Assembly (NCBI GenBank): GCA_944472155.2
Contig: OX235272.1
Span: 79,800,020 to 79,864,019, forward strand
Source of the DNA: Trichobilharzia szidati
Taxonomy: Eukaryota > Platyhelminthes > Trematoda > Strigeidida > Schistosomatidae
DNA length: 64,000 nt
Direction of reading: 5' to 3'
The position numbers were made by a program, and so were the translations under genes. The first letter of the stretch is position 1. Each line of letters starts with the position of its first letter. The notes under the pieces were generated by a model, which was not told the DNA's origin, did no database searches, and saw nothing but the letters and a program-made list of their open reading frames with translations. Shown in pieces: positions 33,650 to 45,659 of this stretch.

Positions 33650-35430
33650 CTTGAAATCTATGTCAATTCCTCAAGATTGTCAGTTATTTAAACTAATCTG
33701 ATGGATGCATCAATGGATGGATGAATGAATGTCAGTTCACTCTTTTTTCACAATCTAAAGTCGTTTGAAAATCATTCTCTGACACTTCATGCAAAGCACC
33801 GGATGAATCGCCTCCAAAGGATGATTCTCATCACTCTGGTTATCATTTATATGATGATGTCAGCCACCATATGGCGATTTTGACGTCCTCGGGATTTGAA
33901 TTGTGTCATGCAAGCTAACATAAGTGCAACTAAACTGAAATCGTTCATTGTGCTTATGCATGAAATTTCGTCAGATCCCTCACGAGGTGTGCAATTATAA
34001 ATGCTAATTAAATATCGTTCACGATATATTATGCAGTCACTACTAATTTCTTCCTAGAATCAATAATTTCAGATTCGTTGATTAATTTGGATGGAGCTAA
34101 GTCTGATATTCCATGACTTCTGATCATGATCAGGACCATCATCATCGAAATCGTCATCGTCGTCATGATCACCATCAATCGCCCTCTCATTGTTACCACA
34201 CAGTCGATTTCACTCTGCAACATATTCAGTGATGGAATGTCATCTGTCGAGTAGTAAACTCCTTGTTCATCTTGACCAATCACTTTTGCTGAATATCCCT
34301 CCATTATGCGTTTATCAATAACAAACACACTAGTATTTTGAATAGATCATAAGAACCAGGGCTGATGGTTTCTTCAAAATGATAAGGTGCTTGTGTGGCA
34401 GAAATCTCACTGCACAATATCCACTATTCTCCATCAGATATACATTGACAGAGAAGCACTGTAATGCGAATTGGTCACTAATCCCACATTCATCGTCATC
34501 ATTGAATCTAGCTGCACTAATCAAATGTTGATACATGCAGACCTACAGCAGACCACAAATCAATTGAATAGATTCTGCACGAGGTCTTCAATACATCCAT
34601 TGGAAATATCTCCAACTGCTTTCGGTTGGAGTGTCATTTCAACAATCACTTCACATCGACGAATATTGTGAGAGTGGAAACAGTGAGAGTGAAATATATC
34701 GCGTAATGGGTGTGAGATAGCTCATGCACTCATAGATCAAGAACCACAAAATAATGATTGATGGTGATGAGAACAATAGTGACACTGTTCACAGGTGAAA
34801 TCAATAACCCATTCGTTACTGAAGAACACAGATGGTGTGATGAGTACCATTTGAGGATTATATGTTAGCTACACAATGTAAGGCATTTCAATGTCTATCG
34901 AACTGCATCCACTGACCTGATGAATGCTTCTCTCACTGACTTGCAACATGTTTAAATGCCACTGCATCGCACGAAGATTCATCGATAAGCGAAATGCAAA
35001 GTTCCGTTTGCATATTCCTATGTTAGTTTGCAAGTTATATGCGACTTCAAAATCAAACCTAGTGCAGATTCTTGAACACAAGACGACCAATTATAACAAT
35101 AATAACAACATATTAGGATTTCACCCTCCTCATTTGAATTCACCTCAATGACGTGTCTTGTTCTCCCCCTAATTCGTTGAGACTTATATCAATGCCTAAT
35201 TGCGTGTATTTGCCGCTGTTATACAGAGATATATCTGCGGTCATGAATGTGTTGTTGTGTTACTCTCCATTTCCTCAAAGAACTCGCAAAACTCTTATTT
35301 CCAGTCGAAGTTTCAATCAACTAAATCAAATTTTTAGTGACGCATAAAACCCGAGAACACAGGATTTGTCTAAAATAACATACTGTTTTTGAAATCAGAA
35401 TATTGAAAAAAAACAAGAAACCAGAACAAT
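33650..35430. other. Duplicated flank of gene B, no supported gene
   Basis: Contains the empty-site copy of the triplicated block (34300-34703, continuing uninterrupted to TAATGGGTGTG), a GGAT-type microsatellite near 33710-33735 and sequence shared with 28010-28450. Nothing coding recognised. Confidence 0.45.
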
Positions 35431-35558
35431 TTATTACTCTCAATAAAGACAGTAGGTAAACTGAAGCATGCGCATAACACTGTAGAATGCAGGCGAGTAG
35501 AAACAATATTCACTCTCCTCGTCATGTCACCATATTGACTTCGTCAGCAAGTAAAACG

Positions 35559-35889
35559 TCAACCAAACCTCAAATATCGCTTGTCTCGACTTTCCACTGA
35601 AAAACAAGAGGAGAAGTGAGAAGACGAAGAGTGAGAATAGGAACATGAATGAGCAGTGTGCACTCTGTCGACCTATGATCGAGTAGATCATCAGTCAACT
35701 GTCTGACACTTACCATTGCTGAGTGGAGTGGCGAGAACCTCGGTGGAATACATTGCGAAGAGTAGTAGTATTGAGAAGAGCAATTGGAAGCACACTCGAA
35801 CATAGCTCACCTGAAACACTCATTCTCACTCATTATTTCGTCAAACATACCTGATGATTCGGCATCTCGGATGACCAAAATGGCTGCAT
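35559..35889 (-). CDS. FMRFamide precursor-like gene B (predicted YLRF-NH2)
   Basis: Exon 1 is 35889-35851 if the first ATG is used (MQPFWSSEMPNHQ), or 35865-35851 from the second ATG (MPNHQ), which aligns with the other copies. Intron 1 is 40 nt. Exon 2 (35810-35714) encodes the common signal peptide VSYVRVCFQLLFSILLLF ending EVLA-TPLSN. Intron 2 is 117 nt. Exon 3 (35596-35559) codes VESRDKR-YLRF-G and TGA, predicting YLRFamide after Lys-Arg cleavage and amidation. A class II promoter, TATATAA at 35931-35937, replaces the TATAAAA type of genes A, C and D. Poly(A) signal AATAAA at 35430-35435. The gene sits at the inner edge of the right arm of the 3-kb inverted duplication. Confidence 0.87.
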
Positions 35890-35930
35890 ACACAGTTAGT
35901 CGAAACAAAGTAGCGTGCATCTCTACTGAC

Positions 35931-35937
35931 TTATATA
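35931..35937 (-). promoter_or_regulatory. Class II TATA box, gene B
   Basis: TATATAA within TCTGTATATAAGTCAG on the minus strand, shared with gene E (57477-57483) and the gap-truncated copy F (2968-2974). Confidence 0.65.
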
Positions 35938-36479
35938 CAGAATTCATGGAAGGGGGCACAGTGATTTACGTTAACAAACAGATATCACGTTTTGTTCTCA
36001 GGAATACCAATTTTTCCAATGTAGGTCAACTTGTGGTAATGCATATGGTGAGATAATAAATATCTTCTGATATGATGAGAAAGCTTGTCCTGACATGTCA
36101 GAATATACGAATTTCACACGCTCGTTAACGTGTAATATGAAGAAAGAATTTCCGTCTCTTCTATGGGAAAAGCTTACTCTAGTGTTGGAACAGTGAAACT
36201 TGTGAAACATTGCACGTGAATCAATGTATGCAAGGTGCATCGATTTTCCAGGTATCTGGGTGAAGAAAGCGCCATCTAATGTGACAAAGCGATTCTACTT
36301 AGAATATGCAAGGAATCAAGTGAGTTCACGAAAATATTCTGAGAAGACAGTCTCATACTTTTAGATTGATTAGACGAATAAGTATGGGATGTATCATGAC
36401 GCTTTGCTCTCGAACTCGTGAGACAAATAACGTCTCTTGAAGCAGTCACGTTTCGCAATGTAGGCGTGCCAACAATGTT

Positions 36480-36851
36480 TTGTGGGTGTATACAACTGGC
36501 CAACGAATTCATGTGACACAGAAACAGGCTGACGTGACTGCAAGCGTATTTTCAATCAGTTGTCTCGTTTCACCTTCCACATACTTTCCATTTGCATCAA
36601 TCCATGTGAAATGTAAACGAGTAGGAATAAGCGTGAACACAGCTACAACGACAATCACTACTAGAATGCCAGAACACCATAGTAGTTGTCAACAGGAATG
36701 CTTGTATGGCGAATTGTGTACAGTTACAGTGAAAAACGCGAACCTCACATGGAAATCTACACTCGCAAATCATCCTCTTTGTTCCGTGCTTCTTTTATCT
36801 TCTCCTTCTGTTAATTCATGGAAACTTTCCATGGTAACATACAGTAAATAG
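36480..36851 (+). other. Conserved open frame, unrecognised, copy 2
   Basis: Open for 123 codons. It is the mirrored counterpart of 2047-2463 with few differences (for example IHVKCKRVGISVNTA shared). Start context, splice sites and a domain are all lacking. See the entry at 2047 for the reasons for doubt. Confidence 0.3.
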
Positions 36852-36908
36852 AAACAAGTGATTCAGCGAAGAGACTCTCTTCAACGAATTTATTATCAAG
36901 CTGTACAA

Positions 36909-37706
36909 TCATTTACATATGGTGTCTTTTAAGAAGTTATATCCGATGGGGGAATTGCGTGGAATTTGATAACCTCGAATATATGTGTACAACTTGGGTA
37001 ATGTGGTAGTAAGTGATTCCATATTAGTTTGTTTATTAGATATATCACTCAGTGAAACAGTATTATTTACTGGATGACGTTTCGAACAAAATTTTTTGTT
37101 CATAATCATATCAATTGTAATCACACGACTTTGAAACTTAGTTTGTGTCAGTGGAATATTCGTAAGTAGGGATTCTACATCGAAAGACAACATATGTTTA
37201 TTCAAAGCATTTTTATCCTGTATACATTCAACAAATTGGGAGGTGTCAAGAAAAGAATGAATATACAGTTGTCCCCTGACGAGTTCGATGATTTTAGCTA
37301 ACCACACAGCTACTGGATGATAAGGGGATCCGGACATATCCAAGATACTGTGCAGTGGAAGGCCAGGTTTGTGTATCTTCGGTAGACCATTAAGCCTTGG
37401 TATTGGAGATCATGTTGGTCTAATCATTTTCGTAGAGTTCTTCGCGAATCCGACGACTGAACATGAGCTTGAAATTCAGAAGTGACCTAACTTCCGATAT
37501 CACAGTCCCTGAAAAGAAAACTTCCATGCTGCATCTTTGAGAATAGACTTTGTGTGGCGATTGACAATTTCCATCACTGTATTGTTTAAATGCTTACTGT
37601 TGTTTGTTAATATATTCACTATATGAATTGAAAATAATTCCGCCAAATACGAATTCCTAAATTCACAACTCTCTGTGTTGTTGGTTGATTTCGTGTAATC
37701 GGTCAT
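36909..37706 (-). pseudogene. Penelope-like element reverse transcriptase fragment, copy 2
   Basis: Minus-strand counterpart of 1176-1989: an N-terminal piece (37706-37500) and a piece with DMSGSPYHPVA and FDVESLLTNIPL (37343-36909). Frames between them are broken. It ends against the gypsy gag start at about 37735, the same junction as at 1140-1176. Confidence 0.75.
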
Positions 37707-37736
37707 TAAGAAAGACGACTACTACTATTACAAATA

Positions 37737-40275
37737 ATTATTACATTTTGGCGTCGCTATTGAATTAAAGAGTCTTGAAAAGTTTCAAATGAACGTTTCG
37801 CCGCAGAAATTGCCGATTATCTTGAATGCTTTGACACATAGTGCGTGTAGGAGAATGTTCGTGATGACAAAACTTCAGCTCATTTTATTACTGCGATTGG
37901 GCTAGATGCGTACAGTCAAGTGAAAACTCTGTAATTTCCAGATAAACAAATTTCTCTGCCAAATGATAAGCTCCGTTGACTTCTAACAGATCACTTCCGT
38001 ATAACAAATTTCGAAACACGAGAGAGGGCTCAGTTCAACAAACGTGTTCGTGCTCCCAACCAGACGATTAGAGATTTTATTCTTCAGCTTCAGATACAGG
38101 CTTCAAAGTGCAACTTTGGAGATCAGCTCCATACTCAACTACGTGATCGTCTAATTTCTGGAATCAATGTTCCGAAGTTAGAGAAAGAGTTGATTCAGAT
38201 TCCTTCCTGCACCTTTCAGACTGCTAAGGATTTATTAATTACATATGAAGATGTCAACAGTGAATACCCAGCTCCCACTACGTCAGTGTCTGATGTCATG
38301 CTGTCCAAAGTTGACAATGCAAGTGTTCATAAAAGGAAATCCAAACTGTCATCCACATGTAATCGAGAGCAAAAATATCGAACCTTGTTGTTCCTGTGGA
38401 AAGACTCATCTACGAAGCACTTTCCGTTTTCAGGGTGCTGAGTGCCCTAAATGTGGTGAAATTTGGCACATAAAGTCTGTTTGCAGGGGTTCAAATCCTT
38501 ATGCTATTCGGAATTCTCACGATTCTCTCAATTTGTCTGGTAAAATGCAGTCAATGTCTCTTTCAACTTTTCATAGCACTAAATCTTATCTAATGAGAAA
38601 CTTCACGAAAAGTCCAAGCAAGTCTCACTCTCTTATAATTGATACTGGGAGTATTGAATCTATAATTTCTAGGAAAGATTTACTATCGCTTTGTAAGCAT
38701 TCCCAGGTAGACCCTACTACTAGTTCAATTACAGACATTACTTGTCACGAACTACCTCTTATTGGTACTGCTAACATTAGCTTGAAATCAGACAGTGATA
38801 TTTTTGTGAATATCCTTTTCTTGTTAGTGAATATGGTCCATCGTCATTGAGATTAAAAGCCCTTAGATTGTTAAATGTCGAAATCTCTCTTTGCACTGAG
38901 TTTTCTGAAGAATCTTTGTTCAGAGAATAAGTTCTCCAATGTTCAAAGTGTGTAGGTGACATCATCCTGTCTTTCTAAAGCGCCGATTGATTCCACAAGG
39001 TTTGCGAGATACAGTCAAGAAATAGTTGGACAAATTGTTAAGCAGGGCATACTTAAGCCATCTGGATCTTCAAATCGGGTTACTCTCATTGTGACACCAC
39101 TAAAGGCTGATGGAAAAACATCGAGAATTTGTGATGACTACCGCCTTACACTCAATAGTCGTCTACTACAGCTAAGTTGCACTACGCTAGAAACCGAAGA
39201 CATTCTCTACAAGCTACATGGCTCAAAATAATTTTCCAAAATAGATCTCAAAGATGCTTATTTGCAGATTCCTCTTGAAGAAGCTTCTAGTGCATTAACT
39301 ACCAGTAATACTCCATTTGGATTGTTCAAGTATAAGTTCTTGCCTTTTGGTTTGAAGGTTTCATCTGCAACATTTCAAAAAGTAGTAAATCAGATGATAG
39401 ATGGATTAGATGGTGTTGAGTCTTACCAGGACGACATTATAGTTCATGGTCCGAACATCGAATTGCATAATGAATGTCTTTTAAAACTGTTCAGGCGTTT
39501 CTGTGAGAAAAATGTTCTTCTTAATCCGTCTGAATGTCATTTTACTTTGTCGTCTGTATCGTTCTTAGGATACTCAGTAGACTCCGAGGGTTTCAGACCT
39601 GATGCTAGTTGTTTGGCACCTCTCATTCAAGCACCTTCACCTAATAACATGTCGTCGTTGAAATCATGGATCGGTACTCTTCAGTTTTACTTCAGATTCA
39701 TTCCCAATTTCACTCAACTGATACTGTCTCCAGTGGAAAGTTTAAGTGGGAACAACAACATGAGTATACCTTGAAGTCCTTAAAAGATATTGGTATGAGA
39801 TTAGATGACAATTGTATTAAGAGAAGAACAAGGGTACTCACAAACCCAGAAAGAGTCTCTAGCAGTTGTATGAGCAATAAGACTCTTGTATGAGTATCTC
39901 TTTGGTACTATGTTTCAGACAGTTACTGGTCATTGGGATTTGAAATCCATTTACAATCCATGATTATCTTTGAAAAGATCATCTGCTGCTATGGCTCAAA
40001 AATGTAGTTTAGAACTAAGTGCATATGATTACACTATTGCACACAGATCGGTTAAGGATATACCACATGTATACTTCTTATCTCGTTATTCATTATTTGA
40101 AAATTCTCCTAATGACACTGATTGTTTATTAGTGAATCCGTCGCCTGTGGTTAGAGTGCCACTTACAAACGATACTCAGAAATATCACGAATACATTATA
40201 AATGCAGCAAGGCGAGGTTGGGATATTCAGTGTAAGCGAAGATTTCCAGACTTTTATAAGCGAAATATTCATTGA
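37737..40275 (+). pseudogene. Ty3/gypsy-type gag-pol relic, copy 3 (longest)
   Basis: Gag capsid region from about 37740 (TAIGLDAYSQVKTL; RERAQFNKRVRAPNQTIRDF), then frames at 38190-38441 and 38245-38850 that overlap in different registers. The second of these has zinc-knuckle cysteines (CSCGKTH; CPKCGEIWHIKSVC) and an intact retropepsin motif IDTGSIESIIS. RT follows: RICDDYRLTLNSRL (38956-39231), a stop at 39229, DLKDAYLQIPLEEA, LPFGLKVSSATF and YQDDIIVHG (39262-39774), then RNase H remnants and HSRVKDIPHVYFLSRYS-type tether sequence to 40275. No integrase or LTR. Multiple stops show it is dead, although the protease and YQDD sites are preserved. Confidence 0.85.
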
Positions 40276-40279
40276 TAGC

Positions 40280-42400
40280 CTGTCATCTGTCGAGTAGTAA
40301 TCTTCTTGTTCATCTTGACCAATCACGTTTGCTGAATATCCCTCCATTATGCGTTTATCAATAACACATTAGTACTTTGAACAGATGACAGTAACCAGGG
40401 CTCATGGTTTGTTCAAAATGATAAGGTGCTTGTGTGACAGAAATCTCACTGCACAATATCTACTATTCTCCATCAGATTTACATTGACAGAGAAGCACTG
40501 TAATGCGAATTTGTCACTAATCCCACATTCATCGTCATCATTGAATCTACCTGCACTAATCAAATGTTGATGCATGCAGACCTGCAGCAGACCACAAATC
40601 AATTGAATAGATTCTGCACGAGGTCGTTAAGAAATTCATTGGAAATGTCTCCAACTGCTTTTAGTTGGAGTGTCATTTCAACAATCACTTCACATCGACG
40701 TATATTGTGAGACTGGAAACAGTGACAGTGAAACGTATCGCGTAATAAGTGTTGGACGGCTCATGCATTCATAGCTCAAGCACCACACAATAATGATGAT
40801 GATAAGAATAAAAGTGGCACTTTCATCAAGGGAATTGGGTAACCAGTTGGTTGCCGAGGAACACAGATGGTGTAATGAGCACTTAGCGGCGATAAATGAC
40901 ATTCCTATGAAATCTGCTCAGACAGTTAACATCCCATTAGTGAGTGACTGAATAGACAATGTAAACTACCGATTCATTTGGTTGGAGGACACAATTGGAG
41001 CCCCTCCTCTACACTCTTCTCGCTCACCAGCTGAAGCTGACTGACTTCAACTGGGCGCAGAAATCTTCCAAATGACTGGAAACAACCACCAATGAATCTG
41101 AATGATCGCAAGTTTATCAATCCGCTGCACGTGAAATAAAGTATGGACTTTATTCAGGAGAGCAGGATGTTCACGTTTTTATGCAGTGAAGGGAGGCTTC
41201 ACAATTTGTTATCCGAAGATCCAGCATCTGTAAAATCATTTGTTCAGATGACTGTGAATGGATTCATTTTCTGATCCGCAATTCATCAACTGTTCATTTC
41301 CAGGAGGCAAAATATCCACATCGCTGATACAATCGCACCGTTTCTACAAGGCTGTCCTCGACTTCTCCTATTGACGCGTAGGTTAGATCTCCAAACAATA
41401 GCATCCACAAGCAAGTAGAATATTTCACTTGCAATCTCAAAGCGATTTCCTCTTCACACGATGATCACATTTCTAGAAGAATAGAGGAGATATGTTGAAG
41501 TATCTGCCTTCATTAAGTTGGATCATTGAGACCAATTTGCAAGTGTTGATCAAAATCACATTGATGTTGTTTAGTTTCGTGTGGCATAAAATGCTGTCAA
41601 GATTTATAAGTAGGATATAGATGCAGACATATGTGTGTAGATGATCCGCAAGAATAGTGAAGAGCGTAGAGATGGATTCAACAAATGATGCTTGTGAAAC
41701 AATATGGAAGACATGAAAGGAAGACAAAGCAGAGAAGCACAATATGGAAGACAAGCGTAACAACACAATACCGAAGATCTGTGCAGGTTGGATTCTACCG
41801 TTACAGTTGGAGTAGTAGTAGTGAATTGCGAAATCAAGGTGTGGTTTATGATTCCTTTTGATGTACACTGTTTTTTATCACAATAAACACTATTTCTCGA
41901 CTCACTGGTTATCTACACACATGTCGAAAGAATTGTAAGCGTTTATTACTGACAAGTGTGGAGAAGACAGCAGTTGCATCTTACACAAATTTACGTTCAC
42001 CACACTGCGTGTTTACTTGCCTTCACATCAGAGTATCGACTATTCTTCATCATCTTGAAGATTCTCGAAAGTCTACAGCCTTCCATTTTAATTGACGCGA
42101 GATTCATTATTTGCTCCCAGTCATATGTGGCAACATTTCAAATTATTTTGCCTATTTTGGTAAATTTCACATGCGAACAAACCTTAACTGGTCTTGGAAA
42201 CCACCATTGAAGTCATTCACCTAACCTGCTGCTGACAAAACTTGTCACTTTCAGAAAGCTAAGATATTGATTCAATAGACACTGTCATACCCGTAAACGA
42301 AATAACATCAGTTTTCAATAATCTAGGAACGGCTCCTAATTTGTATGGGTCGGCAATGCACTAAGTAAACAGTAGCTATGCAAGCAGTCATGATTGTGAC
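40280..42400. other. Duplicated flank of gene C, no supported gene
   Basis: 40335-40743 is the third copy of the block seen at 24.2 and 34.3 kb, with an uninterrupted empty LINE site. 41280-41480 is the inverted copy of about 32450-32760. The open frames at 41473-41868 and 41956-42210 have no recognised domains or splice support. Confidence 0.45.
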
Positions 42401-42790
42401 GACAAAATAAGAAAGTGAATAAGTGAATGGCCAAATTGTCAGTATAAAATAAATGTTATTGATATGACTAGTATCCTTATAGGCGACTTTGTTACTCTCC
42501 ATTTACTCAAACAAATCTAAAACGAGTATAGCCAGTCGAAGTTTCAATCAACTAAATCAAATGATTGAGTGACGCGTAAAACACGAGAACACAGGATTTG
42601 TCTAAAATAACCTACTGTATTTGAAATCAGAATATTGAAAAGAAACAAGAAACCAGAACAATTTATTACTCTCAATAAAGACAGTGGGCAAACTGAAGCA
42701 TGCGCATAACGCTGTAGAATGCAGACGAGTAGAAACAATATTCACTCTCTTCGTCATGCCACTATATTGACATCATCAGCAAGGACAACT

Positions 42791-43097
42791 TCATCCAAAC
42801 CTGAAAAGTGTATCCCCGCGACGTTCCACTGTAAAACAAAAGGAGAAATGAGAAGAAGAAGAGTGAGAATAAGAACAGGAATGAGCAGTGTGCACTCTGT
42901 CGACCGATGATCAAATACATCATCAGTCAACTGTCTGACACTTACCATCGCTGAGTGGAATGGCGAGAACCTCAGTGGAATACATCGCGAAGAGAAGTAG
43001 GATTGAGAAGAGCAATTGGAAGCACACTCGAACATAGCTCACCTGAAACACTCAATCTCACTCATTATTTCGTCAAACATACCTGATGATTCGTCAT
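42791..43097 (-). CDS. FMRFamide precursor-like gene C (predicted GDTLFRF-NH2)
   Basis: Exon 1 (43097-43083) codes MTNHQ. Intron 1 is 40 nt. Exon 2 (43042-42946) encodes the common signal peptide ending EVLA-IPLSD. Intron 2 is 117 nt. Exon 3 (42828-42791, 38 nt) codes VERR-GDTLFRF-G and TGA. The Asp-Lys-Arg of the sister genes is replaced. The only dibasic site is now Arg-Arg, two residues earlier, so the predicted product is the longer heptapeptide GDTLFRFamide, reminiscent of the molluscan GDPFLRFamide. TATAAAA at 43180-43186; AATAAA at 42662-42667. Gene C forms an inverted pair with gene D. Confidence 0.86.
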
Positions 43098-43179
43098 CTC
43101 GGATGACTGAATTGTCTGTGTAGAGGTTTTGTCACGACGAGATAGCACGCACTGCCAGTGTTCCTCTGGTGAGAACGTG

Positions 43180-43186
43180 TTTTATA
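43180..43186 (-). promoter_or_regulatory. Class I TATA box, gene C
   Basis: TATAAAA on the minus strand in the same GATATAAAACACGTTCTCACC context as genes A and D. Confidence 0.65.
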
Positions 43187-43199
43187 TCAGTGAACATTT

Positions 43200-44630
43200 G
43201 ATTGACGTCAATATTTGAAATACATTTGTATTTTTGATTCAACTATCTGTGTTTGATGACATGATGACAGGCTTCACAATATGAAATTGTGTATGGACAA
43301 TGTTTGTATATGAATTTTGACTGTGTGTCAGTCAGCGAGGAGATTTGCATTTGTTTACAGAAGATAGGTTGTTGTGTCGATCACGTTGACTTTCTTTCAT
43401 TCATCCGCCATTTGCATTCACAACAAATAATGTTTGGATAGACAGCGCGAAAGTATGAGAGCATATTCTCATTCTAATATCCATACAGCACGCCGAACGG
43501 TGACGGAAGAATATAACACTCACGGCCACACATACTTGTTTTTACTGACGATTCAATGAAGAGAGTATAGAAATACACATACACACCTCATATCAGTTGC
43601 CTTCTTCTTCTCCGCCAAACATTCAATCATCCACTATGTGCCTCGATTTGCAAGGATAAACAAATCAATTCTCGAAGGTTCAGTAGACTCGACCACCCTC
43701 TTTGATCCCTCAGAATGCTCATATACATGTGAAATTCATGCGAATTACTCTCCCTCACATGGCAGACACTGATTTGAATGTCTAATTAGATTCAACTCAC
43801 TGATTACTTGTGAATCATCGGTTTTTGCACTGAACTTGAACCCCATCTCATATCCTCAAACATCTTAGGTTATTACAACTAATCAGATGGATGCATGGAT
43901 GAATGGATGGATGTATGAGTGGGTGGGTGGATGACAGAGTTCGCTGGTTTCACAAACTGCATTCACTCACATATTGTCCTCTGATCATTCACCTAAAGCA
44001 CCGGATGAATCGGTTTCACAGGATGATTCTTATAATTCCATACAATATATATATATGTCAATAAGCTTACAACTTGAGCACTCTGGTAAAATATAATTAT
44101 ATTTTAGATGAGTTTGTTTCAAATATCATAGAGTGATGCAGTATTAATAACTCGATAACGTTTCGAGCAGAGTTTATGGTTCATAATCACATCAATTTTA
44201 GTCACACATTTTCACAATTTGCCTCATATATATCTTCTCGCTTTCTGTCTCTCCAAATTCCCCTTGTTGTTTGTTGCCACTTTCCATATATCCTCTCATC
44301 TGTGGGCATTGTGTCATTCCGACTACTGCATGTATGTGGTGTTGAATCGATAACGCAGAGTTTCAATGATTGACCTCTGTCTCCACCTAACTACATTATT
44401 TCGTAATACTCTCGTCCTGTCCCACACCACCTATTTTATGGTTACAGCCAAATGAATGCAGTTCAGTGACTTATTATTATTATTTCCTTTCAGTTCAGTG
44501 ACTGGGCTGTGAATTTTAGTTTATTTAACTTAGCAGGGTCAATTATTCTACGTCTAGCTAAATTTTAATGTTCAAGTGTTGGTTTGTAGGGATTTGATTG
44601 GTTACAGGATTTTCATCATGAGCTGACATT
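43200..44630. other. Unassigned region upstream of gene C
   Basis: The first 200 bases are the gene C/D inverted arm. 43600-43800 matches the block near 33.4 kb. A GGAT/GGGT microsatellite lies at about 43888-43932 and a TA run near 44047-44056. No gene supported. Confidence 0.4.
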
Positions 44631-44639
44631 AGTTAGAAA

Positions 44640-44870
44640 ACCATTGGGAAAACTAGGAGTACTGGACAGCTGTTTCGTCCTAGTTTGGGCCTCTTCATCA
44701 GTACGCACCCACCGGGATTCGAACCCAGGACCTTCTGGTTACAAAGACTAGCTCGTATAAGATTAAGCCACTGGGACCCTATCCAATGGCCCATGAATTC
44801 TAACTTCTGCCAATTCACGACATAGCGCGACCCCTAGCCAGTGTCTTTGGCGAGTATTTATTTTTTTTTT
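44640..44870 (-). mobile_element. tRNA-derived SINE with hammerhead-like core, copy 1 (SM-alpha type)
   Basis: Minus strand: an A-box-like TGGCTTAATC and a B-box-like GGTTCGAATCC, followed by CTGATGA (44701-44695), a stem-loop, and GAAAC (44676-44672). CTGATGA...GAAAC is the conserved hammerhead ribozyme core; schistosome SM-alpha elements are known to carry one. Stem II here has two extra bases relative to the usual form, so activity is uncertain. Confidence 0.65.
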
Positions 44871-44879
44871 TGATTTACA

Positions 44880-45045
44880 GCTTGATTTCCACACCGTATT
44901 TTCAGTACAAGTGTGGAACTTTCAGCATGGATATCGGTTGCCCAAATTCAGGCATACCATAGATATCGGGTGTGCGCCGGCAGGGGTTCGAACCCCGGAC
45001 CATGTGCATGGTCGGCGAGAGTCCTAACCACTGTGCCTGGGGTTC
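44880..45045 (-). mobile_element. Second tRNA-like SINE
   Basis: Minus strand: CCCAGGCACAGTGGTTAGGACT and GGGTTCGAACCCC give good polymerase III A and B boxes at tRNA-like spacing. It is a different family from the flanking hammerhead SINEs and lies between their two inverted copies. No cloverleaf complete enough for a functional tRNA is claimed. Confidence 0.55.
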
Positions 45046-45350
45046 TAGTGGGAAGTCGTGACCAGTGGGGTGCAGCAGGTCGGGTGTGAGGACAAATACT
45101 CGCTGAAGACATTGGCTAACGGTCGCGCCATATCGTGAATTGGCAGAAGTTAGAATTCATGCGCTGGCCATTGAATCGGTTCCCAGTGGCTTAATGGTAT
45201 ACGAGCTCGCCTTGTAAACCAGAAGGTCCTGGGTTCAAATCCCAGTGGGTGCGTACTGATGAAGAGCCCCAAACTGGGACGAAACAGCTGTCCAGTACTC
45301 CTAGTTTTCCCAATGGTTCTCTAACTAATGTCAGCTCATGATGAAAATCC
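45046..45350 (+). mobile_element. tRNA-derived SINE with hammerhead-like core, copy 2
   Basis: Plus strand: CCCAGTGGCTTAATGG, GGGTTCAAATCCC, then CTGATGA (45256-45262), a loop with CCCCAAACTGGG, and GAAAC (45281-45285). Inverted with respect to copy 1 and only about 0.4 kb away. Confidence 0.65.
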
Positions 45351-45659
45351 TGTAAATTTTAATGTCCCAATAGTCTGTTTGACCTTGACCTACTAGTTTA
45401 AATGGTCTATATAATTGACCTCACAGTCATTAATGGCATGGTATTTGGTAAATTATGTTGCTTTTCTTAATTGCATCTGTTGGGTGATTAAGTCGACAAA
45501 GTTTATCTCTGAGAGAGTTGGTTGGTTGGTTTGAATGCCACCCTGACTAATTCCAGCGTCATGGAGAATTCTACGTAAGGCGTCTGACATCCCCCCTTTA
45601 TACGGCAGTGCTACAGAGGCTTTCAAATGCTGGAGACGCTTCAATGCATAGGAAGCACA

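Larger units (their letters stand above)
35888..38881. repeat. Right arm of the 3-kb inverted duplication
   Basis: Reverse complement of 1-3017, containing the class II promoter block, the 36.5-kb open frame, the Penelope fragment and gypsy gag-protease. Unlike the left arm it continues on both sides: into gene B on the left and into gypsy RT on the right. Confidence 0.9.

Noticed and set aside
36276..36512. Open frames on the strand opposite to the 36.5-kb and 58-kb frames (for example 57823-58092 minus)
   Set aside because: They overlap the other frame antisense, change register between copies, and have no domain or splice support.
22404..40275. An intact, mobile gypsy retrotransposon
   Set aside because: Both pol copies have stops and deletions and lack integrase and LTRs.
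44701..45245. Functional tRNA genes at the GGTTCGAA motifs
   Set aside because: The motifs belong to dispersed SINE copies with flanking hammerhead-like or unrelated sequence, and no complete cloverleaf was found.
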